From CAZPNX01 sp964518765 (GTDB taxonomy: Bacteria > Edwardsbacteria > AC1 > EtOH8): a stretch of DNA of 64,000 bases. Positions 35,201-44,860 of this stretch are shown here, in pieces. Numbering within the stretch: position 1 is the stretch's first letter; each line of letters begins with the position of its first letter. Under the pieces are notes generated by a model that saw only the letters and a list, made by a program, of their open reading frames with translations, did not search any database and was not told where the DNA came from. The stretch covers positions 1 to 64,000 of the forward strand of contig CAZFJC010000010.1 of NCBI GenBank assembly GCA_964518765.1. The letters are read 5' to 3'. The translations under genes were made by a program, and so were the position numbers.

Positions 35201-35704
35201 ATCCAGTCGAGGCTGGAGTCCGCCCAGCAGGAGCTTGAAGAAAGAATCCAATCCCAAAACCGAGAGCTGGAGGGCCTAGCGGCCGAGACCGAAGAGGCCA
35301 AGGGAAGGCTCAAGTCCCAAATAGAACAGGTCCAGGCCCAGCTGGAGGACCAGTACCGCAAGCTGGACAACGTCAACGATCTGCTACATCAGGCAGAATC
35401 CGAGGTGGAGTCCAAAGAAAGGCAGAAGGCCGATCTGGATGAGAGGCTAGGTCAGCTCAAGGCGACCATCGAGGAACACCAGAGAATGGCCGCCGAAGCC
35501 GCGGCCGCCGACAACAGCCTGGCCGAGAAGCTTGAGCAGGAGCAGGCCGTCGTCAAAAGGCTGGGCCTTCTGTCTGCCGAGCTGGCCGAATACGAGGCCA
35601 AGGTGCGGAAATCATCGGAGCTGGACCGGAGAATAGACGAACAGAAGCGGATGCTGGAGGACCTGGACATGGAAATCGAGAAAAAGTCCGGCCTTTTCGG
35701 CTGA
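32267..35704 (+). CDS. Very long coiled-coil protein with four repeated N-terminal aromatic/basic motifs
   Basis: The 1145-residue protein has no signal peptide or membrane helix. Residues 1-290 are acidic, proline-rich and probably disordered, with four short amphipathic motifs: RGFFARLLGRS (42-52), ISWWERLFPK (100-109), VSFWRRLFPK (178-187) and RGLLARLLGLG (274-284). Residues ~290-1140 form an almost unbroken coiled coil rich in Glu, Gln, Arg and Leu. No Walker A or B motif is present, so it is not SMC or Rad50 despite superficial likeness. The ATG lies within the end of mutS, indicating coupling. It could be a cytoskeletal or scaffold protein; the motifs may bind a membrane or a partner. 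Function unknown. Confidence 0.85.
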   Translation: MDEQNPQPEEVAGENRMGAQEAPASEAPPNPWEEELKQSRKRGFFARLLGRSKEKDLPAPVGDGSEVTPEDGNAEPAEPTAEGLDHAASWETGGPEVEKISWWERLFPKGERTAVPESSEAMPEVMTAQAGSHAGQAEEGAETVGIKDGEIIQAEATEAGDGGGGHELEGPETSEHKVSFWRRLFPKKEEYNQAPEVASEESQSPSTHTTSRHAVQELERKPETTAAEPPTAPQVQAPETGTVMTASEVTQAEAMVTSGPAEQENKPVIGAEGRGLLARLLGLGPKAPIDEVLEKKRQLKETLDIEVRVRRRAAAMALRKLRRSQKDRKRAVDMRVQANREYRRLTELQGARRKEVATLESQSLALQGEIEGNTGRQAALQAAIAELISQKEGLEQTASQVKSEIGFLQAELEKKRDAHLALTEQKQQLDSDIGKAKEEIGELEAVKAATMEALRDFRAQIAQLDQQRQEQDQAVRQLAEEAAMLQAQIEERQKQISVQEGVMVSLKAEIRSSQEELTRQGDQVGRYQRELEEKKQSAMEISRELAALSSSRETEQRLLDKLRMEIQQLEQGRIDRQGEAQRMAQELVEAQNLLVERNRQISVLESGLEDLESRNRQKQEVAAQLQSRIDAMRDQGMAIARKIDEMSSLQESQAKRLESVQLQIRNSEEDLAAKRDQHRSLSEQVGRLSSEAEQLAKKIEDLRQEREQNEEAAKIASSNLQQLEEQIIRQRQDSTEQQKNLAALRERIVQAREEYERAFEEKNALEAEIRQRAQESSAAAERLEDIRRQVSGVQAELEEVIRARAEAEGQVRSLNRQREELGVSLDEMRTEAKGYQAELPSLREQRRELEQWIREAIGFRRQQEHAIQEEMDTLKRLRAEQAEARELAAQARAETESLRLEGQRLSAEGRERVQKAEGELAEVQQRIAEAQQQMEASRQELAERRREMEAVRKEAEQLEQGRQNLAEARRQAEQEMREIQSRLESAQQELEERIQSQNRELEGLAAETEEAKGRLKSQIEQVQAQLEDQYRKLDNVNDLLHQAESEVESKERQKADLDERLGQLKATIEEHQRMAAEAAAADNSLAEKLEQEQAVVKRLGLLSAELAEYEAKVRKSSELDRRIDEQKRMLEDLDMEIEKKSGLFG

Positions 35705-35804
35705 GGACGGCATCGTCCTATCGGAGTTGGGTAGGGTCAAGCTCCGGCCCGGTCCATCAAAGGTACAAAGCCTCAAAGAGCCAAAGAGGACGTGCAAAAA
35801 GGCA

Positions 35805-35833
35805 TTGACTTCCATCCAATTTTGAGTTATACT
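35805..35833 (+). promoter_or_regulatory. Promoter of the pyruvate:ferredoxin oxidoreductase operon
   Basis: TTGACT (35805-35810), 17-base spacer, TATACT (35828-35833). A leader of ~43 bases follows with AGGAG before the ATG at 35883. Confidence 0.8.
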
Positions 35834-35882
35834 TAAATTCTTATTGTTTTGTGCAACCCTTTACAGGAGCTATACATATAAA

Positions 35883-36449
35883 ATGCTTGAGGTGAGATGG
35901 CACGGCCGGGGAGGACAGGGCGCCAAGACAGTGGCCCTGCTCCTGGCCGACGCCGCATTGTCCGCCGGGAAAAAGGTCCAGGCCTTCCCGGAGTACGGCC
36001 CAGAGAGGATGGGGGCGCCGGTTCAGTCCTTCAACCGGGTAGACGACAACTCCATTCTGATGCACTGCTCCATTAAGTCTCCCGACGTAGTGGTGGTGCT
36101 GGACCCGACTCTGATGGCCACGGTCAAGGTAACTGCCGGGCTGAAGCCAAACGGCACTCTGCTGGTCAACACCAGCTTGACCCCCGGCGAGATAAAGAAA
36201 CAGACCGGCTTCGTAGGCCGGGTGTGTACCGTGGACGCCTCGAAGATATCCGAGGAGACCATCGGCCGGCGCATCCCCAACACCCCGATGCTGGGGGCTC
36301 TGGCCAAAGTGACCGGGGCTTTGGACTTTGAAGCCATGGTGGAGGACACCAGGCAGAAGCTGGCCAAGAAGTTCGCCCACCGGCCCGAGGTCATCGAGGG
36401 CAACCTCGAATCCATGCGCCGGGCGGCCAAGGAGGTCAAATCGTCATGA
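35883..36449 (+). CDS. porG: Pyruvate:ferredoxin oxidoreductase, gamma subunit
   Basis: The 188-residue protein has the gamma-domain signature EVRWHGRGGQGAKTVALLLA and FPEYGPERMGAPVQSFNR, involved in CoA binding or domain contacts. It is one chain of the four-subunit enzyme that oxidises pyruvate to acetyl-CoA and CO2 and reduces ferredoxin. ATG 35883 is preferred over the upstream ATG because AGGAG precedes it and the upstream codons lie in the leader. It overlaps the delta gene by four bases. Confidence 0.93.
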   Translation: MLEVRWHGRGGQGAKTVALLLADAALSAGKKVQAFPEYGPERMGAPVQSFNRVDDNSILMHCSIKSPDVVVVLDPTLMATVKVTAGLKPNGTLLVNTSLTPGEIKKQTGFVGRVCTVDASKISEETIGRRIPNTPMLGALAKVTGALDFEAMVEDTRQKLAKKFAHRPEVIEGNLESMRRAAKEVKSS

Positions 36450-36742
36450 GCCAGCTGAAGAAATACCAGGAGCTGAACCTGGGGGGGAACATAGAAAAAG
36501 GGGGGTCGGCCCAAGAGTTCAAGACCGGCGATTGGAGGAGCTTCAAGCCGGCCTACCATCCGGAGAACTGCATCCAGTGCCTGTTCTGTTGGGCCTACTG
36601 CCCGGACAGCGCGGTGGTCCTCAAGGACGGACAGGTGGTGGGATTCGACCTGGAACACTGCAAGGGCTGCGGCATCTGCGCCCACGAATGCCCGGGCAAG
36701 AAGAAGGTCAAGGCCATTACCATGGAAGAGGAGGTCCGTTGA
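36446..36742 (+). CDS. porD: Pyruvate:ferredoxin oxidoreductase, delta (ferredoxin) subunit
   Basis: The 98-residue protein contains two [4Fe-4S] motifs, CIQCLFCWAYCP and CKGCGICAHECP, the standard PorD arrangement. It carries electrons from the thiamine-diphosphate site toward soluble ferredoxin. It starts in the overlap ATGA with porG and shares its last base with the start of porA. Confidence 0.94.
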   Translation: MSQLKKYQELNLGGNIEKGGSAQEFKTGDWRSFKPAYHPENCIQCLFCWAYCPDSAVVLKDGQVVGFDLEHCKGCGICAHECPGKKKVKAITMEEEVR

Positions 36743-37929
36743 TGGCTGAGATCAAAGGGAAAAAGGTGGTCGCCCAGACGGGCAACGAGGCTATGGCCTA
36801 CGCCATGAAGCAGGTCAATCCGGATGTGGTAGCGGCTTACCCCATCACCCCGGCCACCGAGATCGTCCAGATCTTCGCCCAGTACGTGGCCGACGGCGAA
36901 GTCAAGACCGAGTTCGTGGCGGTGGAGTCCGAGCACTCGGCCATGTCGGCCTGCATCGGGTCGGCCGCGGCCGGGGCCCGCACCATGACCGGCACCTCGT
37001 CGCAGGGCCTGGCCCTGATGTACGAGATGTGCTATATCGCCGCCGGCCTGCGCCTGCCGATAGTCATGGCCGACGTCAACCGGGCCCTGTCGGCGCCCAT
37101 CAACATCCACTGCGACCATTCGGACACCATGGGCATGCGGGACGCCGGCTGGATCCACCTGTTCTCGGAGAACGCTCAGGAGGCCTACGACAACATGATA
37201 CAGGCGGTGCGCATCGCCGAGCACCCCGAGGTTCAGCTCCCCACCCTGGTGACCACCGACGGCTTCATCATCTCCCACGGCATGGAGAACGTGGAGCACC
37301 TGGCGGACGAGCAGGTCCAGAAGTTCATCGGGGAGTATCAGCCAAAATACTCGGTGCTGGACGTCAAGAAGCCCATCACCGTCGGGGCCCTCAATCTTCA
37401 GGACTACTACTTCGAGCACCGTCGGGCCCTGGCCGATGCCCAGGCCGCTGCCCTGCCTACGATAAAGAGGATCGGGGAGGAGTTCGGAAAAGAGACCGGA
37501 CGGGCCTACGGCCTGGTCGAGGCATACAAGCTGGACGATGCCGAATTCGCCCTGGTGGCCCTGGGCTCCACCTGCGGCACGGCCAAGGTGGTCATCGACC
37601 GCCTGCGGGCCAAGGGGGAGAAGGCCGGGCTCCTCAAGATCCGCGCCTTCCGTCCCTTCCCCAAGGACGAGGTGGTCGGGGCGCTGGCCAAGGTCAAATT
37701 CATCTCGGTGCTGGACCGCTCCGACACCCTGGGCGGCTACGGAGGACCGGTGTTCACCGAGGTTCGCTCCGCCCTTTACGGCCAGGCCCAGAGGCCGCCG
37801 GTGGCCGACTTCATCTACGGCCTGGGCGGGCGGGAGATAGACATGGAGATGATCGAGGAACTGTTCGCAAGGATGAAGAAGGGAGAGATCAAGCCTGACA
37901 GCGTCCAGTACCTGGGGGTCAGGGAGTAA
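36742..37929 (+). CDS. porA: Pyruvate:ferredoxin oxidoreductase, alpha subunit
   Basis: The 395-residue protein begins MAEIKGKKVVAQTGNEAMAY and has AYPITPATEIVQIFA and the conserved VESEHSAMSACIGSAAAGAR with TSSQGLALMYEM, all typical of PorA. It supplies the pyrimidine-binding part of the thiamine-diphosphate active site in partnership with PorB. The ATG overlaps the porD stop (TGATGG). The C-terminus (DSVQYLGVRE) is ordinary, unlike that of the second alpha subunit at 58665. Confidence 0.95.
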   Translation: MAEIKGKKVVAQTGNEAMAYAMKQVNPDVVAAYPITPATEIVQIFAQYVADGEVKTEFVAVESEHSAMSACIGSAAAGARTMTGTSSQGLALMYEMCYIAAGLRLPIVMADVNRALSAPINIHCDHSDTMGMRDAGWIHLFSENAQEAYDNMIQAVRIAEHPEVQLPTLVTTDGFIISHGMENVEHLADEQVQKFIGEYQPKYSVLDVKKPITVGALNLQDYYFEHRRALADAQAAALPTIKRIGEEFGKETGRAYGLVEAYKLDDAEFALVALGSTCGTAKVVIDRLRAKGEKAGLLKIRAFRPFPKDEVVGALAKVKFISVLDRSDTLGGYGGPVFTEVRSALYGQAQRPPVADFIYGLGGREIDMEMIEELFARMKKGEIKPDSVQYLGVRE

Positions 37930-37962
37930 TAAAACCAGAAGCCAGAAGGCAGAAGATAAATA
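37930..37962. repeat. Purine-rich AGAAGG-type repeat between porA and porB
   Basis: CCAGAAGCCAGAAGGCAGAAG at 37936-37956 is nearly a tandem of AGAAGSC and resembles the stretch at 14878-14938. Confidence 0.45.
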
Positions 37963-37963
37963 T

Positions 37964-38887
37964 ATGGCGACATTAAAAGAATTGGCGGCCCGGGGCGATA
38001 AATTCACCGGCGGGCACCGGGCCTGCGCCGGGTGCGGGGCCACCATCGTGGCCCGGCAGGCGCTGCTGGCGGCGGGGAAGAATCCCGTGGTGGTCGGCTG
38101 CGCCACCGGCTGCCTGGAGGTGGTCTCCACCATCTATCCTTTCACCGCTTGGAACGTGTCCTTCATCCACAGCGCCTTCGAGAACTCAGCGGCCACCGTC
38201 TCCGGGGCCGAGGCCGCCTATCGGTCGCTCAAGCGCCAGGGGAAGATATCGGAGGACATCAGGTTCATCGCCTTCGGTGGAGACGGCGGCACCTACGACA
38301 TCGGCCTGCAGTCGCTCTCCGGTGCCATGGAGCGGGGGCACAGCATGCTCTACATCTGCTATGACAACCAAGCCTACATGAACACCGGCATCCAGCGCTC
38401 CTCGGCCACCCCCAAGGGGGGCCACACCACCACCAGCCCGGCCGGCAAGGCCATCCCGGGAAAACTGCAGTTCCGCAAGAACCTGACCGAAATCATGGCC
38501 GCCCACAACATCCCCTACGCCGCCCAGAGCGTGGTGGGCAACTGGTCCGACTTCACCCGCAAGGTGGAGAAGGCCCTGGACAAGGGCGGGCCGGCCTTTA
38601 TCGACGTCCTCCAGCCCTGCCGTCTGGGCTGGGGCTACCCGCCGGAGCTGACGGCGGAGATCGGCCGGCTGGCGGTGGAGACCAACTTCTGGCCGCTGTA
38701 CGAGGTGGAGGACGGCAAGTATAAGCTCAACTACGCCCCCAAGGAACGCAAGCCGATCACCGAGTGGCTTTTCAAGCAGGATCGCTTCCGGCACCTCAAG
38801 GGGCCGGAGCACCAGGGGCTGATAGAAGAGATCCAGCGGGACGTGGATCAGCGCTGGGAGGCGCTGCAGAAGCGCTGCGCCCTGTGA
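37964..38887 (+). CDS. porB: Pyruvate:ferredoxin oxidoreductase, beta subunit
   Basis: The 307-residue protein binds the diphosphate of thiamine diphosphate via GGDGGTYDIGLQSLSGAMER and YDNQAYMNTGIQRSSATP, which are diagnostic for the pyruvate type. CAGCGATIV near the N-terminus and further cysteines bind the proximal [4Fe-4S] cluster. It completes the operon order gamma-delta-alpha-beta. The porA-porB spacer is 34 bases and carries the purine-rich repeat. Confidence 0.95.
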   Translation: MATLKELAARGDKFTGGHRACAGCGATIVARQALLAAGKNPVVVGCATGCLEVVSTIYPFTAWNVSFIHSAFENSAATVSGAEAAYRSLKRQGKISEDIRFIAFGGDGGTYDIGLQSLSGAMERGHSMLYICYDNQAYMNTGIQRSSATPKGGHTTTSPAGKAIPGKLQFRKNLTEIMAAHNIPYAAQSVVGNWSDFTRKVEKALDKGGPAFIDVLQPCRLGWGYPPELTAEIGRLAVETNFWPLYEVEDGKYKLNYAPKERKPITEWLFKQDRFRHLKGPEHQGLIEEIQRDVDQRWEALQKRCAL

Positions 38888-38903
38888 CCTATTTATCACA
38901 AAG

Positions 38904-38955
38904 ACACCAAGACACAAATAAATAAGAATTCATCTTACCTTTGTGCCTTGGTGGT
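38904..38955. repeat. ACACCAAG/CTTGGTGG inverted repeat after porB
   Basis: ACACCAAGACACAAA (38904-38918) and TTTGTGCCTTGGTGG (38941-38955 region) are complementary at 13 of 15 positions around a ~21-base loop. A related element lies at 57924-57978. Confidence 0.6.
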
Positions 38956-39012
38956 GAGCCTTGGGTATGGTCATGCAATCCTGGCTTCCTAATAGTAAAG
39001 TGAGGTGACGCC

Positions 39013-39513
39013 GTGCCGGAGAACGTAAACGTCTTCGAGGACGATTTTTGGGCGATCAACGAGAAGCTCAACCAGCTTCTCAAGAGCACCAACGCCCTGG
39101 CGGTGCTGTTGATCGACAAGGCCGGCCAGCTGATAACCACCGCCGGGGACATCAGCCAGCTGGACACCACCTCCTTCGCCTCGTTGTCGGCCGCCGACTT
39201 CGCCGCCACCAGCCAGCTGGCCATGCTGGTGGGGGAGAAGGAGTTCGCCACCCTGTTCCACCAGGGAGAGAAGCAGAACATCTACGTGGCCTCCATCGAG
39301 GCCCGGGTGATGCTAGCGGTCATCTTCGACCAGCGCACCACCCTGGGTCTGGTGAGGGTGCGCACCAAACAGACGGTGGCCGAGCTGGAGAAGCTCTTCC
39401 AGAATATCTTCGCCAAACTGGAGGGGGCGCCGGCTGGACAGCCACAGGAGTCGACCTTCGGCACCGACTTCGCCTCCGAGGCGGAATCGGAGTTGGATAA
39501 CCTTTTCAAGTAG
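39013..39513 (+). CDS. Roadblock/LC7 domain protein, MglB-like
   Basis: The 166-residue protein is a single roadblock/LC7 domain with a C-terminal helix: INEKLNQLLKSTNALAVLLI, DKAGQLITTAGD, ARVMLAVIFDQRTTLGLVRV. Roadblock proteins of this size act as GTPase-activating partners of MglA-type small GTPases. The GTG start follows GAGGTGAC. The MglA-like gene begins 15 bases after its stop, so the two probably work as a pair. Confidence 0.85.
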   Translation: MPENVNVFEDDFWAINEKLNQLLKSTNALAVLLIDKAGQLITTAGDISQLDTTSFASLSAADFAATSQLAMLVGEKEFATLFHQGEKQNIYVASIEARVMLAVIFDQRTTLGLVRVRTKQTVAELEKLFQNIFAKLEGAPAGQPQESTFGTDFASEAESELDNLFK

Positions 39514-39528
39514 CGGGAGGGACCGGCC

Positions 39529-40107
39529 GTGTCGCTGATCAACTATTCCTCCCGCGAGATAAACTGCAAGGTGGTCTACTATGGATGCGGCCTGTGCGGC
39601 AAGACCACCAACATCAAGTTCATCTACGGGAAGGTAGCGCCGGAGGCCAAGGGCAAGCTGATCTCCCTGGCCACCGAGCTGGACCGGACCCTGTTCTTCG
39701 ACTTCATGCCGCTTGATTTGGGCTCCATCAAGGGCTTCAAGACCAGATTCCATCTGTATACCGTCCCCGGCCAGGTCTTCTACAACGCCTCCCGCAAGCT
39801 GATCCTCAAGGGGGTGGACGGGGTAGTGTTCGTGGCCGACTCCCAGGTGGAGCGGCTGGAGGCCAATGTGGAGTCGCTGGCCAACCTCCAGGAGAACCTG
39901 GCCGAACACGGCTTCAACATCGAGACCATCCCTTTCGTCATCCAGTACAACAAGCGCGACCTGCCCAACATCGCCTCGGTGGAGGAACTCAGGGCCCAGC
40001 TCAACAAGTGGAACGTGCCCGAGTTCGAGGCGGTGGCCTCCTCCGGCATCGGAGTCTTCGAGACCCTGAAGACGGTGGCCAAGATGGTGCTGAAGAACCT
40101 GGGGTAA
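39529..40107 (+). CDS. MglA-like small Ras-family GTPase
   Basis: The 192-residue protein has the P-loop GCGLCGKTTNI (residues 19-29), the switch region with TVPGQVFYNASRK and the guanine-specificity motif NKRD, matching bacterial MglA. MglA with MglB sets cell polarity and controls motility or surface-protein placement in Myxococcus and others; close relatives occur in many non-motile lineages with unknown roles. The start is GTG with CGGGAGGG before it. A strong terminator follows. Confidence 0.93.
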   Translation: MSLINYSSREINCKVVYYGCGLCGKTTNIKFIYGKVAPEAKGKLISLATELDRTLFFDFMPLDLGSIKGFKTRFHLYTVPGQVFYNASRKLILKGVDGVVFVADSQVERLEANVESLANLQENLAEHGFNIETIPFVIQYNKRDLPNIASVEELRAQLNKWNVPEFEAVASSGIGVFETLKTVAKMVLKNLG

Positions 40108-40125
40108 CGGGTCCGGCTTTCAATG

Positions 40126-40160
40126 GAGCCGTTCCTATAAACAGATAGGAACGGCTCTTT
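40126..40160 (+). terminator. Terminator after the roadblock/MglA pair
   Basis: GAGCCGTTCCTAT (40126-40138) pairs perfectly with ATAGGAACGGCTC (40145-40157); a short T run follows. Confidence 0.85.
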
Positions 40161-40175
40161 CAATGAACCGCACTG

Positions 40176-42707
40176 ATGGATCGAATCCATACCGTCATAC
40201 CGGCCGGCGTGGTCAAGCCCGGGCGATACGCCGACCACGAGCTGAACGCCGTCCGCAAGCCTTGGGAGAGGGCAGAGGTGAGGGCCTGCCTGGCCTATCC
40301 CGACCTGTACGAGATCGGGATGTCCAACCTGGGCCTGGCCGTCCTCTATTCGGTGGTCAACCGCCTGCCCTGGGCCCTGGCCGACCGGGCCTACCTGCCG
40401 GCCCCGGACATGGAGGCCGCCCTGAGGGAGAGGTCAGCCCCCTTGGCGGGGCTGGAGTCGAAACAACCCCTCCGTGATTTCGACCTCCTGGGCATTTCGC
40501 TGCAGACCGAGCTGTGCTACACCAACGTTCTGGCCATGCTGGACCTGGCCGGCATACCCCGGCGGGCGGCGGAGCGTTCCAACGACGACCCCATAGTCCT
40601 GGCCGGGGGCTCCTGCTGCGCCAACCCCGAGCCCATGGCCGCCTTCTTCGACGCCATGGCCATAGGCGACGGCGAGGAGTTGATCGTTGAGATATTACAA
40701 TCACTCCTAAAGTCAAAATCCAAAAACCGAAATTCCAAACTTGACAGCCTAGCTGGCATCCCGGGCCTCTATGTGCCGTCGGTCCACGATCCGGAAAAAA
40801 ACATCATAGTCGCCCGGCATGTGTCCGCGCTCAGGCCCGAATACGCTCCGCACCCGCCTCTGGTGCCGCTGGTGGAGGTGACCCACGACCGGCTGACGGT
40901 GGAGATCGCCCGGGGCTGCACCCGGGGCTGCCGCTTCTGTCAGGCCGGCATGATCTACCGCCCGGCAAGGTCTAGGGGCCAGAATGAGATCCTGGAGCTG
41001 GTGAAGTCCGGACTGGCCTCCAGCGGCTGGGAGGAGGTGTCCCTGCTCTCCCTTTCCTCAAGCGATTATCCTGATTTCCCGGCGCTGTTGGACAGGGTCA
41101 ATGGGATCTGCCTGGGCCAGCGGGTGGCGGTCTCGGTGCCCTCCCTACGGCTGGACAGCTTCGACCAGGCCATGGCCGGATGCCTTAAAAGAATCAAGCG
41201 CTCCAGCCTGACCTTCGCCCCGGAGGCAGGAAGCCAGCGCCTTCGCGACGCCGTCAACAAGGGTCTTTCCGACGAGCATCTGTTCTCCTCCCTGGAACTG
41301 GCCAAGAGCAACGGCTGGCAGGCGGTCAAGCTTTATTTCATGATCGGCCTGCCCACCGAAGAACGCCAGGACCTGGAGGGCATCGTCTCCCTCTGCCGCC
41401 GGGCATCGGCCATAGGCCTCAACCTCAAGGTCACCGTCTCTCCCTTCGTACCTAAGCCCCAGACTCCTTTTCAATGGGAACACCAAAACGGCCTGGACGA
41501 TCTGGAGGGCAAGATCAAAATGCTCACCAGGGCGCTTAGGATGCCACGGGTCCAGGTCCACTGGCACGATCCTCGTTCTTCGGTTGTGGAGGGAGTGCTG
41601 GCGAGGGGGGGCAGGGGGTGCGCGGACCTGATAGAAAGGGCATACCTGAACGGGGCCAGGTCGGACCAGTGGACCGAGCATTTCCGGTGGGACGTCTGGG
41701 CCGGGGTGCTGGATGTGGCGGGGGTTGACTTCCGCCACTCCTTCGGGGCCTGGGAGACGGCTGCGAGGCTTCCTTGGGGGCACATTGACTACGGGGTAAA
41801 CCCCGCATTTCTGATGGCCGAAAGAAAAAAGGCCCTGGCCGCCCAGACCACGCCCGATTGCCGGGAGGTTGGTTGCCATGGCTGCGGGGCGAATTGCGCC
41901 ATCGGAAGTGAGGCGCAAAACGGTAAAAGTGCGAGGAAAGATGAGGGACTGATAGCCCCGACATCCGGGCACACATTGAAAAGCGATGCCGCCTACGGCC
42001 GGGGCAAAAGGGCGGTGGCCCTCAGGTCCCATGCTTCAGAGACCAGATGGAGGATCAAGTACGGCAAAGGGCCGGAGCTGAGGTTCATCTCGCATCTGGA
42101 TCTGATGAGGCTTTGGCAGAGGGCTGTCAGAAGAACGGGCTTGCCGGTGGCCTATTCCCAGGGGTACACCCCACACCAAAAGATTTCATTCGGACCGCCC
42201 CTGCCTTTAGGGATGACCAGCCGTGGCGAATACCTGGACCTGCAGCTGGACAAGCCATACCAGGGCGATATCGCCACCGTCCTCAGGCAGTTTATAAACC
42301 CTGGGATTTCGATATTGGAGGCCAGGCCGGTTTTTAAGGAAAGCCAATCGCTGTCCAGCTGGATAAACGCCATGGAGTATGAAGCCTGGTGGGCAGGAGA
42401 AACGCTAGAAGGGCTGGCGGATTTTATAGACGATTTATTAGATAAAATAAAAAACGGGGGCTCATTTATTATAAAAACAACCAGAAAAAGCGAGGTTATC
42501 GAGGGCGATGCCCTTTCACAAATAATAAGTCTTAAGATATTAAATAACAATAAGTTAAAGATAATTACAAAAGTAATAGATAAAGGACTAAAACCCTCGG
42601 AGATTTTCCAGGGGCTAGCTAAGGCTCAAAGATTTAAAGGGGAGATGCAAGTAGAAAGGGTGGAGATGTATCATTTAGCCGGGGAGGCCTTGCTGAGCCC
42701 TATTTAA
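40176..42707 (+). CDS. Fused radical SAM (TIGR03960-like) and DUF2344 protein
   Basis: The 843-residue protein has an N-terminal B12-binding-like region, then a radical SAM domain with CTRGCRFCQAG near residue 248, LTFAPEAGSQRLRD and KLYFMIGLPTEE. A Cys cluster, CREVGCHGCGANC, follows near residue 565. The C-terminal ~230 residues (WRIKYGKGPELRFISHLDLM) are the DUF2344/TIGR03936 domain. Fusions of these parts are common in bacteria and often lie near ribosomal or RNase E/G genes; the reaction is unproven, with RNA modification suspected. Residues ~178-190 (KSKSKNRNSKLD) are encoded by an AT-rich repeat, and the last ~95 codons are unusually AT-rich. Confidence 0.85.
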   Translation: MDRIHTVIPAGVVKPGRYADHELNAVRKPWERAEVRACLAYPDLYEIGMSNLGLAVLYSVVNRLPWALADRAYLPAPDMEAALRERSAPLAGLESKQPLRDFDLLGISLQTELCYTNVLAMLDLAGIPRRAAERSNDDPIVLAGGSCCANPEPMAAFFDAMAIGDGEELIVEILQSLLKSKSKNRNSKLDSLAGIPGLYVPSVHDPEKNIIVARHVSALRPEYAPHPPLVPLVEVTHDRLTVEIARGCTRGCRFCQAGMIYRPARSRGQNEILELVKSGLASSGWEEVSLLSLSSSDYPDFPALLDRVNGICLGQRVAVSVPSLRLDSFDQAMAGCLKRIKRSSLTFAPEAGSQRLRDAVNKGLSDEHLFSSLELAKSNGWQAVKLYFMIGLPTEERQDLEGIVSLCRRASAIGLNLKVTVSPFVPKPQTPFQWEHQNGLDDLEGKIKMLTRALRMPRVQVHWHDPRSSVVEGVLARGGRGCADLIERAYLNGARSDQWTEHFRWDVWAGVLDVAGVDFRHSFGAWETAARLPWGHIDYGVNPAFLMAERKKALAAQTTPDCREVGCHGCGANCAIGSEAQNGKSARKDEGLIAPTSGHTLKSDAAYGRGKRAVALRSHASETRWRIKYGKGPELRFISHLDLMRLWQRAVRRTGLPVAYSQGYTPHQKISFGPPLPLGMTSRGEYLDLQLDKPYQGDIATVLRQFINPGISILEARPVFKESQSLSSWINAMEYEAWWAGETLEGLADFIDDLLDKIKNGGSFIIKTTRKSEVIEGDALSQIISLKILNNNKLKIITKVIDKGLKPSEIFQGLAKAQRFKGEMQVERVEMYHLAGEALLSPI
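40709..40744. repeat. AT-rich repeat in frame in the radical SAM gene
   Basis: AAAGTCAAAATCCAAAAACC and the following GAAATTCCAAACTTGA match the arms of the intergenic AT-rich elements at 4355 and 58576. The insert codes for a Lys/Asn/Ser-rich linker. Confidence 0.6.
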
Positions 42708-42739
42708 TACTTCAATGAAGGCGAATTTATTGCTAGGGG

Positions 42740-42768
42740 TTGAAATTTTCAGGCAAATCGATTATAAT
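42740..42768 (+). promoter_or_regulatory. groESL promoter
   Basis: TTGAAA (42740-42745), 17-base spacer, TATAAT (42763-42768). A leader of ~54 bases follows with GGAGG (42818-42822). No CIRCE operator (TTAGCACTC inverted repeat) was seen. Confidence 0.75.
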
Positions 42769-42828
42769 TATATGCTAAATGCTGGCAAAGTATCAAGTTA
42801 TAAAAAACATAAACAACGGAGGTCGGTC

Positions 42829-43131
42829 ATGTCAACCGTCAACAAGCTCAAGCCACTGAGCGACAGGGTCGTGGTCAAGCCCATGGAGCCCAAGGAGGTC
42901 AAAAAGGGCGGGATCATCATTCCGGACACCGCCAAGGAGAAGCCCATGGAGGGTGAGGTGGTAGCCGTGGGGCCGGGCAAGATTGCCGACAACGGAACCA
43001 GGATCGCCATGGACGTCAAGAAGGGCGACAAGATCCTTTACGGAAAGTACTCGGGCACCGAAGTCAAGATCGACGATGAGGAGTACCTCATCATGCACGC
43101 CGATGACATCATGGCCATCATCGGCGAATAA
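42829..43131 (+). CDS. groES: Co-chaperonin GroES
   Basis: The 100-residue protein has LKPLSDRVVVKPMEPKEVKK, the mobile-loop region GGIIIPDTAKEKPMEGEVVA and the final YLIMHADDIMAIIG, all typical. It caps the GroEL folding chamber. ATG 42829 is chosen because GGAGG lies six bases upstream; the in-frame ATG at 42715 would include the promoter. It is followed 24 bases later by groEL. Confidence 0.97.
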   Translation: MSTVNKLKPLSDRVVVKPMEPKEVKKGGIIIPDTAKEKPMEGEVVAVGPGKIADNGTRIAMDVKKGDKILYGKYSGTEVKIDDEEYLIMHADDIMAIIGE

Positions 43132-43155
43132 TCCAGAGCAGAAGGAGAGAGCAAG

Positions 43156-44793
<1,638 letters not shown>

Positions 44794-44829
44794 TAGCTGA
44801 AAAACGAATAGCCGAGACGAAAACTAAAT

Positions 44830-44860
44830 CCCGCCGGGCGAGAGCCCGGCGGGGTTTTTT
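44830..44860 (+). terminator. groESL terminator
   Basis: CCCGCCGGGC (44830-44839) and GCCCGGCGGG (44844-44853) around GAGA, then GTTTTTT. Confidence 0.95.

Noticed and set aside
32267..35704. Coiled-coil protein as an SMC or Rad50 ATPase
   Set aside because: There is no Walker A, Walker B or signature motif at either end; the N-terminus is disordered.
36595..38133. 512-residue minus-strand open frame over porA
   Set aside because: Low-complexity His/Gly/Val-rich shadow of porA and the start of porB, both of which have full family motifs on the plus strand.
42708..42828. CIRCE operator upstream of groES
   Set aside because: ATGCTAAATGCTGG superficially recalls part of it, but no TTAGCACTC-N9-GAGTGCTAA inverted repeat is present.
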